Shown: positions 6,350-8,401 of the stretch, in pieces | How the letters are laid out: every line of letters begins with the position of its first letter | How positions within the stretch are numbered: position 1 is the first letter of the stretch | DNA from: an uncultured Methanobrevibacter sp. | GTDB lineage: Archaea > Methanobacteriota > Methanobacteria > Methanobacteriales > Methanobacteriaceae | DNA length: 8,401 nt | Reading direction: 5' to 3' | NCBI GenBank assembly: GCA_902795935.1 | Contig: CADBMS010000225.1 | Coordinates: 1-8,401 of the forward strand | Notes under the pieces: model-generated | Told to the model about the DNA's origin: nothing | Database searches by the model: none | What the model saw: only the letters and a program-made list of their open reading frames with translations | Program-made: the position numbers and the translations under genes

Positions 6350-7249
6350 TTAATAGTTACTTAAAATTGCAACCATTATAGAAGCTGCAGTTAAATCAGC
6401 AGTAGTTCCAGGGTTTAATTTTAATTCATTTAATTCTTCATCTAATTTTTCTAAATATGAAATTCCCTGTGTAGTTAATAATACGTTATTATTTAAAATT
6501 TCTTTAGCTTTTTCTGAAAATACTTTTGCTTTTTCGACACCTATTTTTCTAGAAATTAATGTATCTGGGAAAACGGATAATAATTTTAAAAAGGTTCCTA
6601 CACAAGCATAATTGTAACCATATTTTTCTTTTAATTTTTTATAATTTGGATATCCCACTTCAAAAATAGCAGGCATAGATGTAGTCAATTCTTTAGCAAG
6701 CTGATCCCATTCAGAAGAAATTTCTAAAACATCAAACATTGTAATTTCTCTTTCTAAAAGTTCTTTTTGTGATTCCTCTGAACCAACATCTAAATCTTTT
6801 TGTTCACCCATACCTCCAGCTTCTGCAAGATTAATAGCTTTATATAAATTAACTGCATCTTCAGGTGTTGTATCAGCCATTATTTTTACAATATTTGTTC
6901 TTAAACTATTAAAATCAGAACTAATAGCTGCAGCAGCTGCAATAGGAATCATTAACATCATAATTCCTAAATTAGTATTAGTTTTTACCCATGAATTTGT
7001 TTCTATTATAGATTCTAATATCAATTCCCCTAATTTAATTGATGAAAAATTTTGGTTTTCAAAAGTTTTAGTTGCACGAATAGCTGTTTTTCGAATAGTA
7101 TCTCCAATAACAACACCACTTATTAAAAAATCTTCATAAACCATATCATCGAAATCATGAGTTCTATGAACATTACCAGGTTTTGGATAACCCGATACTT
7201 CTAAAATAGAAGCTAATTGTGCTGCTTTAACTATACTATTTATATTCAT
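6350..7249 (-). CDS. CitG/MdcB-family protein (triphosphoribosyl-dephospho-CoA synthase homologue)
   Basis: A 299-residue member of the CitG family. In bacteria this family makes 2'-(5''-triphosphoribosyl)-3'-dephospho-CoA, the prosthetic-group precursor of citrate or malonate lyase-type enzymes, from ATP and dephospho-CoA. Conserved blocks are visible: GYPKPGNVHRTHDFDD (20-35), WVKTNTNLGIMMLMIPIAAA (87-106) and LNPGTTADLTAASIMVAIL (278-296). Length fits the family. No lyase or acyl-carrier gene is nearby, so the archaeal substrate may differ and I give no gene symbol. ATG at 7249 is supported by GAGGT (7256-7260) six bases upstream. The gene starts 32 bases after the hemB stop, which suggests co-transcription with hemB. 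Confidence 0.87.
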   Translation of the reverse strand: MNINSIVKAAQLASILEVSGYPKPGNVHRTHDFDDMVYEDFLISGVVIGDTIRKTAIRATKTFENQNFSSIKLGELILESIIETNSWVKTNTNLGIMMLMIPIAAAAAISSDFNSLRTNIVKIMADTTPEDAVNLYKAINLAEAGGMGEQKDLDVGSEESQKELLEREITMFDVLEISSEWDQLAKELTTSMPAIFEVGYPNYKKLKEKYGYNYACVGTFLKLLSVFPDTLISRKIGVEKAKVFSEKAKEILNNNVLLTTQGISYLEKLDEELNELKLNPGTTADLTAASIMVAILSNY

Positions 7250-7281
7250 AATATTACCTCTTTAATAAGATAAATGAAAAT

Positions 7282-8250
7282 TTATAATATGTCTAACATA
7301 TATGGGGTAAAATGGGAAATTAATAAATCAGAACCTGCTCGTTTTATAGACAACAAAGTTTCGACTATTGAGTCTTCAGTTAAATAACCTGCTTCAATTC
7401 CTGCTTTTATCATTGAGAATTCACCACTAACATTATATGCCGCAGTAGGCATCTGAAATTTATCTTTAACAGATTTTATAACATCTAAATAAGCTAATGC
7501 TGGTTTAACCATAATTATATCTGCACCTTCTGAAATATCTAATTTCACTTCACGTAGCGCCTCCTGAATATTTGCAGAATCCATTTGATATGATTTTCTA
7601 TCACCAAACAATGGCGCTGAACCTGCAGCATCTCTAAATGGTGCATAATAAGATGATGCATACTTAGCTGCATAAGACATAATTATTGTATCTTCCTGAT
7701 TATTATTATCTAATGTTTCACGTATTTCCCCAATACGACCATCCATCATATCCGATGGTGCCACAACATCTGCTCCAGATTTTGCATGAGATAATGCAAT
7801 TTTAGAAAGATATTTTAAAGTCATATCATTTTTCACTAAATTTTCTTCCAATATTCCACAATGACCATGATTAGTGTATTGACACATACATACATCAGTC
7901 ATTACTAATAAATTTGTTTCTTTTTTTAATTGTTTAACTGTTTTTTGAACAATCCCCTGCGGATCATATGCTGATGAAGCATATTCATCTTTAATTAAAG
8001 GTAAACCAAATAAAAGTATTGAACATAAACCTTTTTCTTCTAATATTTTAGCATAATTCACAATACCCTCTATAGAAAAACGTTTTTCACCAGGCATTGT
8101 TTCAATTTCTTCAGTTTCATTATTTTTGAGATTTTCATTTACAAACATGGGATAAACGAAATCTTCTTTATTTAATTTGGTTTCACGTATAATTTTTCTT
8201 ATTTGAGGATTTTTTCTTAATCTACGTAATCTTGTAGTTGGAAATTCCAT
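7282..8250 (-). CDS. hemB: Porphobilinogen synthase (delta-aminolevulinate dehydratase), Zn type
   Basis: Condenses two molecules of 5-aminolevulinate to porphobilinogen, the common step toward all tetrapyrroles; in a methanogen these include F430, corrinoids and siroheme. The protein has 322 residues, the usual family length. It carries the zinc-binding cysteines C121, C123 and C131 in DVCMCQYTNHGHCG, the Schiff-base lysines K196 (SYAAKYAS) and K249 (IMVKPALAYLD), and the conserved YAPFRDAAGSAP (202-213) and YNVSGEF (272-278). The three-cysteine motif marks the zinc-dependent class rather than the aspartate-rich magnesium class. ATG at 8250 is preceded by a textbook archaeal ribosome site GGTGA (8257-8261) with a six-base spacer. 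It appears to head a hemB-citG-like(-pheS) transcription unit. No other heme-pathway gene is in the window. Confidence 0.97.
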   Translation of the reverse strand: MEFPTTRLRRLRKNPQIRKIIRETKLNKEDFVYPMFVNENLKNNETEEIETMPGEKRFSIEGIVNYAKILEEKGLCSILLFGLPLIKDEYASSAYDPQGIVQKTVKQLKKETNLLVMTDVCMCQYTNHGHCGILEENLVKNDMTLKYLSKIALSHAKSGADVVAPSDMMDGRIGEIRETLDNNNQEDTIIMSYAAKYASSYYAPFRDAAGSAPLFGDRKSYQMDSANIQEALREVKLDISEGADIIMVKPALAYLDVIKSVKDKFQMPTAAYNVSGEFSMIKAGIEAGYLTEDSIVETLLSIKRAGSDLLISHFTPYMLDIL

Positions 8251-8296
8251 AAATAGTCACCGAAGATAAATTTAATTATTTTGATTTTTTTAATAA

Positions 8297-8307
8297 ATTT
8301 TTATATT
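8297..8307 (-). promoter_or_regulatory. Putative TATA box of the hemB transcription unit
   Basis: On the minus strand this reads AAATATAAAAA, about 50 bases before the hemB ATG. The expected transcript start is near 8275-8280, giving a leader of about 25-30 bases that contains the GGTGA ribosome site. Purine-rich bases directly upstream could act as a BRE. Confidence is limited by the A/T-rich background. Confidence 0.45.
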
Positions 8308-8401
8308 TATTTTAGGCTCTTTCAAAAACTTGAGTTATTTGTTTTTTTTTCTTATTTTTAATTTTTGTAATTTTTATTTTCTAATTTTGCTTTATTTTTG
8401 A

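Noticed and set aside
1..8401. CRISPR array, tRNA, rRNA or intact mobile element
   Set aside because: No regularly spaced repeats, no G/C-rich structured segment typical of RNA genes in an A/T-rich genome, and no transposase or integrase frame were seen on either strand.

Overview
The window looks like a chromosomal segment from a very AT-rich methanogenic archaeon, most likely of the order Methanobacteriales (Methanosphaera or Methanobrevibacter would fit). This is inferred from several signs. Codon use and intergenic DNA are extremely A/T-rich. The PheS is the long archaeal/eukaryotic type. There is a HycI-type [NiFe]-hydrogenase maturation protease. Ribosome binding sites match the archaeal 16S tail (GGTGA, GAGGT, GGAGGTG), and TATA-like boxes lie about 25-55 bases ahead of the starts. 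The genus was not tested by any search.

Layout. Bases 1-314 hold no gene, only A/T-rich DNA with a likely terminator for the first operon and some small inverted repeats. Bases 315-2701 (minus strand) form a tight three-gene operon, read from right to left: a class I SAM-dependent methyltransferase, a HycI-like hydrogenase maturation protease, and an ATP-grasp ligase-like enzyme. Bases 2702-2842 are a divergent promoter region. Bases 2843-4702 (plus strand) carry a small two-CBS-domain protein, a YhaM-like OB-fold/HD exoribonuclease and a small protein with two probable winged helices. Bases 4695-8250 (minus strand) carry pheS, a CitG-family protein and hemB, transcribed from the right edge (hemB first). 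pheS and the small winged-helix gene converge and overlap by 8 bases. Bases 8251-8401 hold the hemB promoter and a T-rich tract.

How the genes fit together. HemB feeds tetrapyrrole synthesis (F430, corrinoids, siroheme), and HycI finishes [NiFe]-hydrogenase large subunits; both suit a methanogen. PheS charges tRNA-Phe. The ATP-grasp protein, the methyltransferase, the CitG homologue and the winged-helix protein have recognisable folds but no secure substrate.

The point most worth a second look is the start of hycI. The conserved N-terminus, including the first metal ligand, is encoded in frame with no ATG, GTG or TTG ahead of it. A near-perfect GGAGGTG ribosome binding site sits six bases before an ATA codon, which itself directly follows a stop codon. 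Otherwise the region looks like housekeeping chromosome; I see no CRISPR array, prophage, intact insertion sequence or RNA gene.
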